Position numbers and translations under genes: made by a program. From Alphaproteobacteria bacterium (lineage in GTDB: Bacteria > Pseudomonadota > Alphaproteobacteria > Rhizobiales > Xanthobacteraceae), in the NCBI GenBank assembly GCA_026400395.1, contig JAPLPD010000131.1, positions 1 to 50,640 on the forward strand: a stretch of DNA of 50,640 nucleotides, in the 5' to 3' direction. The notes beneath the pieces are model-generated. The model saw only the letters and a program-made list of their open reading frames with translations, was not told the DNA's origin and did not search any database. Shown here piece after piece: positions 8,682-17,458 of this stretch (position 1 is the stretch's first letter; each line of letters starts with the position of its first letter).

Positions 8682-9653
8682 TTGGTCCGGAATTTTCTGA
8701 AAGCCGCGTTGGCCGTCGTCGTGCTTTGCGCGACATTGGCGCCGTCATTCGCGCAGGATTGGCCGCAGCGACCGTTGCGCATTATGGTGATTGCCGCGCC
8801 AGGGGGGTTGCCCGATGTGATGGCGCGCCTTGTCGCCAAGCACCTGACCGAGGCTCTCGGCCAACCTGTCATTGTAGAAAATCGTCCGGGCGCCGGCGGC
8901 AACATGGCGGCCCTCGCGGTGGCGAAGGCTGCCCCCGATGGATACACGCTTCTGCTGACGGGCACCAACCATGCGACCAACCCGACGCTGATTCCGGATG
9001 CCGGATTTGACTACGAGCGCGACCTTGCCCCGGTGACGATGGTCGCCGAGGCAAACATGCTGCTGGTGGCGCATCCGTCGCTGCCCGCCAACAATGTCGC
9101 AGAGCTGGTGGCGCTGGCCAAGCAGAAGCCGAATTCGGTCGCCATCGCGATCTCCCCGGTCGGCACCCCCAATCATCTCGGCGCTGAACTTTTCGCGCGC
9201 AAGGCAGGTATCGATCTGACCTTTGTTCCCTATCCCGGGATTGGACCGGCCACGCCGGATCTGCTGGCCGGTCGGGTGCAACTTGCGATTTCGGCGATGT
9301 CTTCGATCTATCCGCACGTCACCGCGGGTTCGTTGAAGGCGCTTGCAGTTACGCGTCCCGTGCGCTCGTCCTTCGCGCCGGCGATCCCCACCGTATCGGA
9401 GTCGGGCTTTCCGGGCTTCGACGTGAACGCTTGGGTTTGCCTGATGGCGACCGGCGGTACGCCTGAGCCGATCATTGCCCGGCTTAACGCCGAGGTACGC
9501 AGGGCGATGGCGCTGCCCGAGGTGCGCGACAGCTTCGCCAAGCAGGGGCTTGAAGCTTCGACCATGTCGCCGGCCGAACTCGGGGCCTATATCAAATCCG
9601 AATCCCTGAAATGGGCGGATGTGCTCAAAAACGCAAAGGTGAAAAAGCAATGA
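8682..9653 (+). CDS. Bug/TctC-family periplasmic solute-binding protein
   Basis: This Bug-type binding protein would capture a small organic acid or amide in the periplasm. The TTG at 8682 is chosen because GGGGGAG lies 6 nt upstream, a signal peptide (LKAALAVVVLCATLAPSFAQ) follows directly, and the resulting 323 residues match paralogues in the window exactly. Family motifs visible are RIMVIAAPGGLPD, GQPVIVENRPGAGGN, APDGYTLLLTG, FVPYPGIGPATPDLLAGRVQ and PTVSESGFPGFD. Its TGA overlaps the ATG of the next gene (ATGA). It thus heads a chain with an FMN-binding protein, an acetamidase/formamidase and a methyltransferase, which hints that its ligand may be an amide or its product. No TctA/TctB subunit is nearby. 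Confidence 0.88.
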   Translation: MVRNFLKAALAVVVLCATLAPSFAQDWPQRPLRIMVIAAPGGLPDVMARLVAKHLTEALGQPVIVENRPGAGGNMAALAVAKAAPDGYTLLLTGTNHATNPTLIPDAGFDYERDLAPVTMVAEANMLLVAHPSLPANNVAELVALAKQKPNSVAIAISPVGTPNHLGAELFARKAGIDLTFVPYPGIGPATPDLLAGRVQLAISAMSSIYPHVTAGSLKALAVTRPVRSSFAPAIPTVSESGFPGFDVNAWVCLMATGGTPEPIIARLNAEVRRAMALPEVRDSFAKQGLEASTMSPAELGAYIKSESLKWADVLKNAKVKKQ

Positions 9654-10087
9654 TCAAGATGACGCCCATCATGAAGGAATTGTTGGACAAGGCGCTGGAG
9701 GACGGCACGCCTTGTCTGATTGGCACGGCGTCAAAGGACGGCCATCCGCAGATCAGTCCGAAGGGCAGCGTCGCGATCTTCGCCGACGACAAGCTTTGCT
9801 ACTGGGAGCGGGCGCGCCGTTCATCGGAGAAGCGGGTCGGCGAGAATCCCCATGTCGTGGTTTATTACCGCAATGCCGCGCGCAAGGAGAATCCCTATCG
9901 CGCCGGCTGCATTCGCTTTCACGGCAAGGCGCGTCTCGTCACCAGCGGCCCCGAGTGGGATAAAGCGTGGGAGCTGACCAATCACGAAGAGCAGACCAAA
10001 GACCCTGACAAGAAGGGCGCGGCGGTCATCATCGACCTCGATCTGATCGAGCAGATCGACAGCACCATCATCATGAAGCGGGATTGA
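9650..10087 (+). CDS. Pyridoxamine 5'-phosphate oxidase-like FMN/F420-binding protein
   Basis: The 145-residue protein starts MIKMTPIMKELL; its ATG overlaps the Bug stop codon. It has the split-barrel flavin-binding fold: CLIGTASKDGHPQISPKGS, LCYWERARRSSEKRVGENPHVVVYYRN and GCIRFHGKARLV. These match the PNPOx-like superfamily, which binds FMN, F420 or haem; it is too short and lacks the C-terminal extension of true PdxH. It is probably a cytoplasmic reductase or oxidase of unknown substrate, acting with the amidase encoded 5 nt downstream. A related protein of the same fold is found at 47233-47856, but the two are not close paralogues. Confidence 0.85.
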   Translation: MIKMTPIMKELLDKALEDGTPCLIGTASKDGHPQISPKGSVAIFADDKLCYWERARRSSEKRVGENPHVVVYYRNAARKENPYRAGCIRFHGKARLVTSGPEWDKAWELTNHEEQTKDPDKKGAAVIIDLDLIEQIDSTIIMKRD

Positions 10088-10092
10088 ACAGT

Positions 10093-11049
10093 ATGGCCAC
10101 GCATCGTCTGGAGGCTTCGCCCGAAACCGTTCACTGGGGTTATTTCGACGCCAAGCTCGCGCCTCAACTGACGGTCGATTCCGGCGACACCGTCACCATT
10201 TCCACGGTGTCGGGCACGCTCGGCTGGCTGCCCAAGCCCGGCTCCGGGCTGACCGTGCCGCCCGCGCTGCAGGCGATCCACAACAAGGTGCAGGCCAAGC
10301 TCGGCGGTCCGCACATCCTCACCGGACCGGTCGCGGTGCGCGGCGCCAAGGCCGGGCAGGTTCTCGAAGTCCGCATCAAGGCGGTCGAGCTGTTTCAGGA
10401 CTGGGGCTACAACACCATCCGTCCGCTGGCCGGTGCGCTGCCCGACGACTTCAAGACCATGCGGCAGATTCACATTCCGCTGGATAAGGCGCGGATGATC
10501 GGCAAGCTGCCGTGGGGACTCGATCTCGATCTCAAGCCGTTTTTCGGCATCATGGCGGTGGCGCCGCCCGCCGCGTGGGGCATGGTCAATTCGCCGCCGC
10601 CGCGCAAGAACGGCGGCAACATGGACAACAAGGAACTGGTTGCCGGCACCACGCTCTATTTGCCGATCCACACCGACGGCGCGCTGTTCTCTTGCGGCGA
10701 CGGTCACGGCGTCCAGGGTGACGGCGAGGTCTGTGTCACCGCGATCGAAACCGGCCTGACCGGCACCTTCGAACTGATCGTGCGAGACGACATGTCGCCG
10801 CTCGAATGGCCGATGGCCGAGACGCCGACCCATGTGATGACGATGGCGTTCGATCCCGATCTCGACGACTGCGTCGTGATCGCGCTACGCGACATGATCA
10901 AGCTGATTTCCGCGCGCGCCGGAATCTCGCGCGAGGACGCGTACACGCTGTGCAGCCTGGCTGCGGACTTGCGCGTGACGCAGGTGGTCAATGGCGCCAA
11001 GGGCATTCACGTGATGCTGGAGAAGAAGCTGCTGCAGAAGGCGCGTTAA
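10093..11049 (+). CDS. Acetamidase/formamidase family amidohydrolase
   Basis: The 318-residue protein belongs to the FmdA/AmdA family, which hydrolyses short amides such as formamide or acetamide to the acid and ammonia. Motifs seen are GPVAVRGAKAGQVLEVRI, NTIRPLAGALP, KNGGNMDNKELVAGTTLYLPIH, SCGDGHGVQGDGEVC and VNGAKGIHVML, covering the whole domain. ATG 10093 is 5 nt after the upstream stop; a TTG at 10084 would overlap that gene. There is no signal peptide, so hydrolysis is cytoplasmic. Its position behind a Bug binding protein suggests uptake and use of an amide as nitrogen or carbon source, although the exact substrate is not readable. Confidence 0.9.
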   Translation: MATHRLEASPETVHWGYFDAKLAPQLTVDSGDTVTISTVSGTLGWLPKPGSGLTVPPALQAIHNKVQAKLGGPHILTGPVAVRGAKAGQVLEVRIKAVELFQDWGYNTIRPLAGALPDDFKTMRQIHIPLDKARMIGKLPWGLDLDLKPFFGIMAVAPPAAWGMVNSPPPRKNGGNMDNKELVAGTTLYLPIHTDGALFSCGDGHGVQGDGEVCVTAIETGLTGTFELIVRDDMSPLEWPMAETPTHVMTMAFDPDLDDCVVIALRDMIKLISARAGISREDAYTLCSLAADLRVTQVVNGAKGIHVMLEKKLLQKAR

Positions 11050-11050
11050 C

Positions 11051-11839
11051 ATGAGTGAGAAGCCGGAATTCTTCGCGGACGGTCAAGCCTACGAGCGTTT
11101 GATGGGCCGTTGGAGCCGGCTTGCGGGCGATATCTTTCTCGACTGGCTCGCGCTGCCGAAGGGTTTGCGATGGCTTGATATCGGCTGCGGCAACGGTGCG
11201 TTCACCGAAGCGATCATGGCGCATGGCGCGCCGGCGGAGACCGTCGGCATCGATCCATCGGAAGGCCAGTTGGCCTATGCGCGGAACCGGCCCGGCGCGA
11301 AGGGCGCGCAGTTTCGCGTCGCCGGCGCGCAGGAGCTGCCGTTCGCCGACAACAGTTTCGATGCGGCGACAATGGCGCTGGTGATCAGCTTCGTTCCCGA
11401 TCCGCTCCAGGCGGTGCGCGAGATGGCACGTGTCGTGCGGCCGGGCGGTTCCATCGCCGCATACATGTGGGGCTTCCCGGGCGGCGGCCTGCCGCTCGAA
11501 CCAATTCAGGCGGTGCTGCGATCCATGGGCGCGCCCAACGTAAACCCGCCGGGGTATGAGGCTTCGCGGCAAGACCGGATGCGGGCGATTTGGGCGCAGG
11601 CCGGACTTCAGGCGGTCGAGACGCGCGTGATTCGCATTCGTCTCCATTATTCGAGCTTCGACGACTTCTGGGATTCGAACAGCGTGCCGGTCGGTCCGGC
11701 GGGCAAGGCGCTCGAGCTTTTGTCGCCCGAGCGGCGGGAGCAGCTCAAGGCGCAGCTTCGCAAGCAATTGCCGCAGCCGGACGGCACCATCTCCTATGAG
11801 GCGTTCGCCAACGCGGTGAAGGGTCACGTTCCCGCGTAA
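11051..11839 (+). CDS. SAM-dependent class I methyltransferase
   Basis: The 262-residue protein starts one nucleotide after the amidase stop. It has the Rossmann-fold SAM motifs WLDIGCGNGAF (motif I), VGIDPSEGQLAYAR (motif II), ELPFADNSFDAATMALVISFVPD and EMARVVRPGGSIAAYMWG. These place it in the UbiE/Methyltransf_11 group. The substrate is unknown; the group methylates small molecules, quinones or lipids. The tight spacing means it is transcribed with the Bug, FMN-binding and amidase genes, but a shared pathway is only inference. Its stop lies 2 bp from the stop of the convergent CorA-like gene. Confidence 0.9.
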   Translation: MSEKPEFFADGQAYERLMGRWSRLAGDIFLDWLALPKGLRWLDIGCGNGAFTEAIMAHGAPAETVGIDPSEGQLAYARNRPGAKGAQFRVAGAQELPFADNSFDAATMALVISFVPDPLQAVREMARVVRPGGSIAAYMWGFPGGGLPLEPIQAVLRSMGAPNVNPPGYEASRQDRMRAIWAQAGLQAVETRVIRIRLHYSSFDDFWDSNSVPVGPAGKALELLSPERREQLKAQLRKQLPQPDGTISYEAFANAVKGHVPA

Positions 11840-11841
11840 CG

Positions 11842-12852
11842 CTAGCGCATGATGCGCAGCCAGCGCAGGAACACGTACACCGCCACAGCGGATGCAATGG
11901 TCAGCGCCATCGCCCAGATGAAGCCGCCGGGGTCTTTCGTGAATGGCACGTCGGTCACGTTCATGCCGAACACGCCGGCGACGAGCGTGGGCGGCAGCAG
12001 GAACGCGGTGACGATCGTCAGCACATAGAGGTTGCGGTTGGTCGCGGCGGCGAGCTTGGCGCCGATCTCGTCCTGCAGCAGCCGGGCGCGATCCTGCAGC
12101 GCTGCGATCTCGTGATCGAGGCCGTCGAGGCGTTGCGCCAGACGGCCCGCGGCTTCGCCGATGCGCGACGGCAGTTCAGTCTGACCGGGCAGGGACCAGC
12201 GCCGGAACAGTAGTCGCAACGCCGCGAGTTGGCGATGCAGACGAACAGCGGTGCGCCGCACCGGCGCGAGCCGCTGCGGCTCGTCACCCGGAATGACGTC
12301 GTCGATCACGTGGTCCTCGATCAAGTCGAGGGTGTCGGCCAGTTCGTTGGCGATCACCGCGACGGAATCGGCGAAATGGCTGACGATGGCTTCGAGCAGC
12401 GCGACGGCGTCCGGAAAGCGCTTGCCCGCGTCGATGGCCTCAAGCGTGCGTGCGATCGCGCCGAGTGCGCTTCGCCGGCCGCTGATCACCAGTTCATCGG
12501 TCAGAGAGAAACGCAGCCGTCCGAGCTGGCGTTTCTCGCCCTCGACGTCACGCAGCAGATCGGCGAACACGCCGGCGACCCCGCCGGCAATCGGTTCGAG
12601 CACCAGGTGCTCGTCCTCGGAGAGCAAGATCGCCTTGGCGCGATCCGGGATCGGCGCGTCGTGGGCGATCCAGCTGCGGGCGCCGTCGTCGGCCAGCGAG
12701 AAATGCAGCCAGGTCCAGCCACCCGGCTGGTTCAAAGCGCTGCGCAGGTTTGCCGGCTCGATCCGCTCGGCCATGCCGTCATGGAAACGATAGGCGAAGC
12801 TCAAACCGGGAAAGGAACCGCCGTCGGCGCTTTGACTTCTGGGATCGAGCAT
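11842..12852 (-). CDS. CorA/ZntB-family divalent metal transporter
   Basis: The 336-residue protein has a large cytoplasmic N-terminal funnel domain (WTWLHFSLADDGARSW, VFADLLRDV, long charged helices) followed by two C-terminal membrane helices. The signature GMN occurs at residues 296-298 (VFGMNVTDVPF), as in CorA magnesium and ZntB zinc transporters. The missing N in the following loop (CorA has GMNFxxMPE) and the helix content resemble the ZntB-like branch, so zinc or another divalent cation is as likely as magnesium. ATG 12852 is preferred to a TTG at 12894 because GGGGGC lies just upstream. It is convergent with the methyltransferase gene and separated from the sugar dehydrogenase gene by 77 bp. 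Confidence 0.88.
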   Translation of the reverse strand: MLDPRSQSADGGSFPGLSFAYRFHDGMAERIEPANLRSALNQPGGWTWLHFSLADDGARSWIAHDAPIPDRAKAILLSEDEHLVLEPIAGGVAGVFADLLRDVEGEKRQLGRLRFSLTDELVISGRRSALGAIARTLEAIDAGKRFPDAVALLEAIVSHFADSVAVIANELADTLDLIEDHVIDDVIPGDEPQRLAPVRRTAVRLHRQLAALRLLFRRWSLPGQTELPSRIGEAAGRLAQRLDGLDHEIAALQDRARLLQDEIGAKLAAATNRNLYVLTIVTAFLLPPTLVAGVFGMNVTDVPFTKDPGGFIWAMALTIASAVAVYVFLRWLRIMR

Positions 12853-12929
12853 GACTGCCCCCAAGCCGCGCGGGTTCGCGCGATCTGGCGGCAAGCAAAT
12901 TCAGCGCCAATTGCAGGCGTGGCGGACAT

Positions 12930-14045
12930 TCATTTCGCGGGAGTGACACGGAGAATTCGCCCGGCTGAGTTGTCGGTGACCAGATAAATAGCGCCGTCCG
13001 GTCCGGCGCGCACGTCGCGGATACGCTCGCGGATGCCCTGCAGCAGCCGTTCTTCGTCGGTCACCTTCTCGCCGTCGAGCGAAAGCCGCACCAGCATCTG
13101 CCCGGCCAGCGCGCCGAAGAACAGGCTGCCCCGCCATGCCGGAAACAGGCCGCCCTGGTAGAACGCCATGCCGGATGGCGCGATCGACGGCACCCAGTAT
13201 TTGATCGGCTGCTCCATCCCGGCCATCTCGGACTTGCCGTTGCCGACCGGCGTGCCTTCGTAATTGATGCCATGGCTGATCACGGGCCAGCCGTAATTCT
13301 TGCCGGCCTGCGGAATGTTGATCTCGTCACCGCCACGCGGACCGTGCTCATGCTCCCACAGCTTGCCCGTTGCGGGATGGATCGCCGCGCCCTGCGCGTT
13401 GCGATGGCCGTACGACCAGATTTCCGGCTTGGCGTCATTCCGGCCCGCGAATGGGTTGCCGTCCGGCACCGAGCCATCCGGTTTGATGCGTACGATCTTG
13501 CCGAGATGGCTGGTCAGCTTCTGCGACTCGTCGCGATCGGTGAAGTGCTCGCCCATGGTGAGAAACAGATTGCTGTCGCTGGTTTGCGCAATGCGGCAGC
13601 CGAAATGGTTGCCGCCCGACAGCGGGCCGTCCTGGCGAAAGATCACCGTCACGTCGTCGAGCTTGGTTTCGTCAAACACAGCGCGAGCGAGCGCCGTCCG
13701 CGCGCCGCCGCCGGCCGGTTCGGCGAAGCAGAAATAGATCGTCTTGTTCTGCGCGAAGTTGCGGTCGAGCACGACATCTAACAGGCCGCCCTGTCCCGAC
13801 GCCGCCACCTTCGGCACGCCCTGCAGCGGCGCCGACAATTTGCCGTCCGGCGTCCCGATCCGCATGCGGCCGGGCCGTTCGGTGACCAGCATGCGGCCGC
13901 CGGTCAGGAAGGCCAGCGCCCAGGGGTTCGTCAGTCCGCCGACGACGGTCTCGACCTTGAGATCGCCGGCCGAGGATTTGAACGTCTGCGCATTCGCCGC
14001 CGAAGGCAGTGCAAGAAATACGGCGAGCACGATCGGCAAACGCAT
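12930..14045 (-). CDS. yliI: PQQ-dependent aldose sugar dehydrogenase (YliI/Asd type)
   Basis: The 371-residue protein starts MRLPIVLAVFLALPSAANAQ with a Sec signal peptide and a GGCGGAGA ribosome-binding site. The mature part is a six-bladed beta-propeller of the soluble glucose/sorbosone dehydrogenase family: GLTNPWALAFLTGGRMLVTERPG, QGGLLDVVLD, GGNHFGCRIAQ, GHRNAQGAAIHP, HEHGPRGGDEIN, GKNYGWPV and IRDVRAGPDGAIYLVTD. Members oxidise aldose sugars in the periplasm with PQQ and calcium. Whether this organism makes PQQ cannot be judged here because no pqq genes are in the window. It follows the MFS gene by 30 bp on the same strand and may be co-transcribed with it. Confidence 0.88.
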   Translation of the reverse strand: MRLPIVLAVFLALPSAANAQTFKSSAGDLKVETVVGGLTNPWALAFLTGGRMLVTERPGRMRIGTPDGKLSAPLQGVPKVAASGQGGLLDVVLDRNFAQNKTIYFCFAEPAGGGARTALARAVFDETKLDDVTVIFRQDGPLSGGNHFGCRIAQTSDSNLFLTMGEHFTDRDESQKLTSHLGKIVRIKPDGSVPDGNPFAGRNDAKPEIWSYGHRNAQGAAIHPATGKLWEHEHGPRGGDEINIPQAGKNYGWPVISHGINYEGTPVGNGKSEMAGMEQPIKYWVPSIAPSGMAFYQGGLFPAWRGSLFFGALAGQMLVRLSLDGEKVTDEERLLQGIRERIRDVRAGPDGAIYLVTDNSAGRILRVTPAK

Positions 14046-14075
14046 GACGGTCTCCGCCGGGTTCGGATGAAACCG

Positions 14076-15347
14076 TCAGCGCATATAGGCATAGGACCGC
14101 TGCCGCACCAGCAGCATGGACAGGATCGCGATGTTGGCGATGTTGAACGCAACGCCGGTGGCGAAGGCCGGCGTGTAATAGCCATAGATGTCGTAGAGAT
14201 AACCCGCGATCCAGCCGCCGAATGCCATGCCGCTGCCGGTCAGCAGCAGCACCGCGGGAACCCGCCAGTGCGCTTCGCTCATCGGGTAGAGTTCGCGGAT
14301 CGCCAGAACGTAGGCCGGGATCAGCGCGCTGAAGCCGAGCCCGAACGCGGTCGAGACCACGAACAACCCCACGGGTTCCTGGGTGAACAGGAACCCGGTC
14401 ATCGCCACGCATTGCAGAATCGAGCTGCAGAAGGCCGTGAGCACGCCGCCCATCCGGTCGGACAGCCAGCCCCAGCCTTGCCGGCTGAAAAATCCGAGTC
14501 CGAGCAGCAGCGACAGCATGGTGGCGCCGGCCGTGGCGGATATTCCAAGATCGCTGCAATAGGCGACCAGATGCTGCTGCGGCATCGACATGGTCACGCA
14601 GCACAGGAAGCCCGCCAGCGCGATCATCCCGAACACGACATTAGGATGCCAGCCGAGCACCTTCGGCCGCGCGCCATCCGCGGCGGCGTGAGCGGTGTCG
14701 TGCTGGATTTCCGGCGGCGGGCGCAAATAGACAATCGCCAGCGGCACGATGACCGCAAGCTGTGCGATCGCAAAGCCGATCATGGTCCAGCGCCAGCCGA
14801 AATACGCAATCGAGCGTTCAAACACGGTCGGCCATACGAAGCCGGCGAGATAGCCGCCGCTGGAGATCAACGCCAACGCCGAGCCGCGCCGCCGGTCGAA
14901 CCACCGGCTGACATAGACGAACAGCGGCGCGTTCAGTCCGGCGTTGCCGAGCAGGCCCATGAACAGGCCGTGACCGACATAGAGCTGCCACGGCGCGCCG
15001 AGCGCCGATATGAAAAGGCCGATGGCAATCATCACCGAGCCGACAATGACGGTCCAGCGGATGCCGTAGCTGTTGGCGAGCCGGCCCATCAGCAGTCCGC
15101 CGACGGCGCCGCCGAACAGCGACAGCGACACCGCGAGCGAGGGCACCTGCCGCGCGCCGCCGGTGTCGGCCGCGATCTCCTTCAGTCCGACGGCGGTGAT
15201 CCACGGGCCGCCGAACGAGAAGCCGAGCAGGATCAGCGACACGCTCGCGACCACCCACGAGGTCCGCGTTTCGATCGAAAGCGCCGGCGGGCGCGTGTCG
15301 ATAGGCCGCGACTGTGCCGAGCGCGGCTCGATGTCGTGTGTGGTCAA
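14076..15347 (-). CDS. MFS transporter
   Basis: This is a 12-helix major facilitator superfamily carrier in the inner membrane. From the TTG at 15347 it has 423 residues, a normal length. Helix pairs and loop motifs are visible: SLFGGAVGGLLMGRLANSYGIRW (motif A region), SRWFDRRRGSALAL, YFGWRWTMIGFAIAQL, QGWGWLSDRMGG and GGWIAGYLYDIYGYYTPAF. The architecture resembles the MFS group with oxalate/formate or monocarboxylate substrates, but no substrate is assigned. No ATG lies near the expected N-terminus, so the start is uncertain; a moderately purine-rich CCGGGAA precedes the TTG. The gene is divergent from the Bug array and followed closely by the sugar dehydrogenase. Confidence 0.8.
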   Translation of the reverse strand: MTTHDIEPRSAQSRPIDTRPPALSIETRTSWVVASVSLILLGFSFGGPWITAVGLKEIAADTGGARQVPSLAVSLSLFGGAVGGLLMGRLANSYGIRWTVIVGSVMIAIGLFISALGAPWQLYVGHGLFMGLLGNAGLNAPLFVYVSRWFDRRRGSALALISSGGYLAGFVWPTVFERSIAYFGWRWTMIGFAIAQLAVIVPLAIVYLRPPPEIQHDTAHAAADGARPKVLGWHPNVVFGMIALAGFLCCVTMSMPQQHLVAYCSDLGISATAGATMLSLLLGLGFFSRQGWGWLSDRMGGVLTAFCSSILQCVAMTGFLFTQEPVGLFVVSTAFGLGFSALIPAYVLAIRELYPMSEAHWRVPAVLLLTGSGMAFGGWIAGYLYDIYGYYTPAFATGVAFNIANIAILSMLLVRQRSYAYMR

Positions 15348-15459
15348 GCCAGTTCCCGGCGGATTGGCGTTGATGCAAAGGGCCTGGACGGGTTCCAACC
15401 GCCTAGGCCCAGGTGAATTCGAGGTGCTAGTGTGTACCCAACAATAGGGAGGAAACAAA

Positions 15460-16431
15460 ATGATAAAGGCGATGATCGCCTTTGCGCTGGCCGTAGGCTG
15501 CGCGATCGGCGGAGCAAGCGCGCAGGATTTTCCGTCCCGCTTCGTGACCCTGGTTGTTCCACTTGCCACCGGCGGCTCGACTGACACCATCGCGCGCATC
15601 ATAGCCCAGGGCATGCGGCCGCATCTCGGCCAGACCGTTGTGGTCGAAAACTCGCCGGGTGCCGGTGGCTCCACCGGCGTGGTTCGCGTCGCGCGAGCCA
15701 CGCCCGATGGCTACACGATCCAAATCGGCCAATGGGGCACCAATGTCGCCAGTGGCGCGGTGTACAATCTGCCGATCGATCTGCTGAAGGACATGGAACC
15801 CGTCGGGCTGATCGCGACCCAGCCGTCGCTGATTGTCGGCCGCAAGGATTTGCCGGCAAAGGAGCTGAAGGAGGTGAAGGGCTGGCTGAAGGCGAACTCA
15901 GGAAGAGTCTCGGTTGGTACCTCCGGGCCGGGCAGCCCGAGTCATGTGTTCGGCGCGTTTTTCCAAAAGGCCACCGACAGCAAATTCAATTTCATTCCCT
16001 ATCGCAGCGCCGGTCTGTCCCAGCAGGATCTGGTGGCCGGCCAGGTCGATATGATCATCGACACGCCGTCCACATCGGGCGCCAACGCCAAGGCCGGGTT
16101 GATCAAAGCTTATGCCATTGCCGGCAAGGACCGCTCGCCGGTGCTGGCCGATGTGCCGACGGTGGATGAAGCAGGACTGCCCGGACTTTACTTCTACTTC
16201 TGGCACGCGATCTGGGCGCCAAAGGGCACGCCGAAGGACATCGTCGCCAGACTCAACAGCGCGATCGTCAAGGCGGTTGCCGATCCGGCGACGCACAAGC
16301 GGCTGGCTGACATCGGCCAGGAGTTCTTCCCTGCAAGCATGGGAAGCCCCGAAGCGCTCGCAAAATTCCAGAAGGAAGAAATCGAGAAGTGGCAGCCCGT
16401 CATCAAGGCGGCCGGCATCACGGCGCAATAA
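15460..16431 (+). CDS. Bug/TctC-family binding protein, array member 1
   Basis: The 323-residue protein begins MIKAMIAFALAVGC with a signal peptide cleaved near ASAQ, after a strong GGGAGGAAAC ribosome-binding site. The Bug fold is evident: VTLVVPLATGGSTDTIAR, GQTVVVENSPGAGGS, TPDGYTIQIGQWGTN, FIPYRSAGLSQQDLVAGQVDM, PTVDEAGLPGLYFYFWHAIWAPKGTPKD. Bug proteins bind carboxylates and similar small molecules in the periplasm and deliver them to TctAB-type carriers or sensors. It is the first of five consecutive same-strand Bug genes. Unlike members 2, 3 and 5 it has Phe and Ile at the positions of the conserved cysteine pair. It lies 112 bp from the divergent MFS start. Confidence 0.88.
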   Translation: MIKAMIAFALAVGCAIGGASAQDFPSRFVTLVVPLATGGSTDTIARIIAQGMRPHLGQTVVVENSPGAGGSTGVVRVARATPDGYTIQIGQWGTNVASGAVYNLPIDLLKDMEPVGLIATQPSLIVGRKDLPAKELKEVKGWLKANSGRVSVGTSGPGSPSHVFGAFFQKATDSKFNFIPYRSAGLSQQDLVAGQVDMIIDTPSTSGANAKAGLIKAYAIAGKDRSPVLADVPTVDEAGLPGLYFYFWHAIWAPKGTPKDIVARLNSAIVKAVADPATHKRLADIGQEFFPASMGSPEALAKFQKEEIEKWQPVIKAAGITAQ

Positions 16432-16461
16432 GAATCCCGAACTTCACTCCGGGGGGAGAGC

Positions 16462-17433
16462 ATGAGAAATTTGATTGGCGCGTTGGCGTTTGCGGTGCTG
16501 GCAGGGATGGCCTGCGCGCAGGCGGAGACCTATCCATCAAAGCCGATCACTGTCGTCATACCGCTGGCCGCGGGCGGCGCGGTGGATACCAACGTCCGTA
16601 TCATGCTCGATACCATGCGGACCATCCTTGGCCAGCCGATCCTGGTGGAGAACAACGGTGGCGCCGGCGGAGTCACCGGCATCAACCGCGTGGCGCGCGC
16701 CGCGCCCGACGGCTACACGATCAGCGTCGGCACTTGGGGCACCCACGTCGTCAACGCCTTCATCTATGCGACGCCTTATGACCTTCTGCAGGACTTCGAG
16801 CCGGTGGCGCTGTTGCCAAGTGTGCCGCATTGGTTCATCGCGCGGAAAACCCTCCCGCCGAAGGATTTCAAGGAATTTGTCAGCTACCTGAAAGAGAACG
16901 ACGGCAAGGTGACCGCCGCGTCGGTCGGCGCCGGCGGCAGTTCGGCGGTCTGCGGCTACTATTTCGGCAAGGCCACCGGCACACGCAGCACGCTCGTGCC
17001 CTACCGCGGCGGCGCTCCGGCTTTGCAGGACATCGTCGCCGGCAACGTCGACATGATGTGCGATCTTGCGGCGAACTCGCTTTCGCAGGTGAAGGCGGGC
17101 ACCATCAAGGCTTATGCGGTGACGTCGAAGAAACGATGGTTTGCCATGCCTGACGTCCCGACCGCCGACGAGTCCGGCGTACCCGGAGTCGATCTCAGCA
17201 ATTGGCTCGGCGCCTACGCACCCAAGGGTACGCCGAAGGACGTTGTGGCGAAGCTGAATCAAGCGTTCGCCGCCGCGATGGCCGATCCTGGCGTTCGCGC
17301 GCGGATCGCCGATCAAGGCATGGAGATTCCGCCACCCGAGCAGCGGTCACCGGAGGCTTTTGCCGCGTATCTGAACGCCGAGATGGACAAATGGGGAGCC
17401 GTGATCCGCGAGTCCGGGATCAAAGTGCAATGA
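16462..17433 (+). CDS. Bug/TctC-family binding protein, array member 2
   Basis: The 323-residue protein starts MRNLIGALAFAVLAGMACAQA, a signal peptide, behind GGGGGGAGAGC. It lies 30 bp after member 1 and is probably co-transcribed. Bug motifs are ITVVIPLAAGGAVDTN, GQPILVENNGGAGGV, APDGYTISVGTWGTH, LVPYRGGAPALQDIVAGNVDMMC and KKRWFAMPDVPTADESGVPG. Two cysteines 36 residues apart (VCGYYFG and MMCDLAAN) flank the VPYRGG pocket motif and could form a disulfide; members 3 and 5 keep the same spacing. It is closest in sequence to member 3 (both share DLAANSLSQ). The ligand is unknown. Confidence 0.88.
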   Translation: MRNLIGALAFAVLAGMACAQAETYPSKPITVVIPLAAGGAVDTNVRIMLDTMRTILGQPILVENNGGAGGVTGINRVARAAPDGYTISVGTWGTHVVNAFIYATPYDLLQDFEPVALLPSVPHWFIARKTLPPKDFKEFVSYLKENDGKVTAASVGAGGSSAVCGYYFGKATGTRSTLVPYRGGAPALQDIVAGNVDMMCDLAANSLSQVKAGTIKAYAVTSKKRWFAMPDVPTADESGVPGVDLSNWLGAYAPKGTPKDVVAKLNQAFAAAMADPGVRARIADQGMEIPPPEQRSPEAFAAYLNAEMDKWGAVIRESGIKVQ

Positions 17434-17458
17434 AGATTCCGCCGATCGGAGAGCGACA

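Noticed and set aside
14067-15416. Plus-strand frame of 449 codons over the MFS gene
   Set aside because: The composition is His/Arg/Gln-rich and repetitive, and the minus strand encodes a clear 12-helix carrier.
14076-15701. Longer MFS protein of 541 residues
   Set aside because: The extension overlaps the Bug start at 15460 and its first 118 residues have no transporter character.
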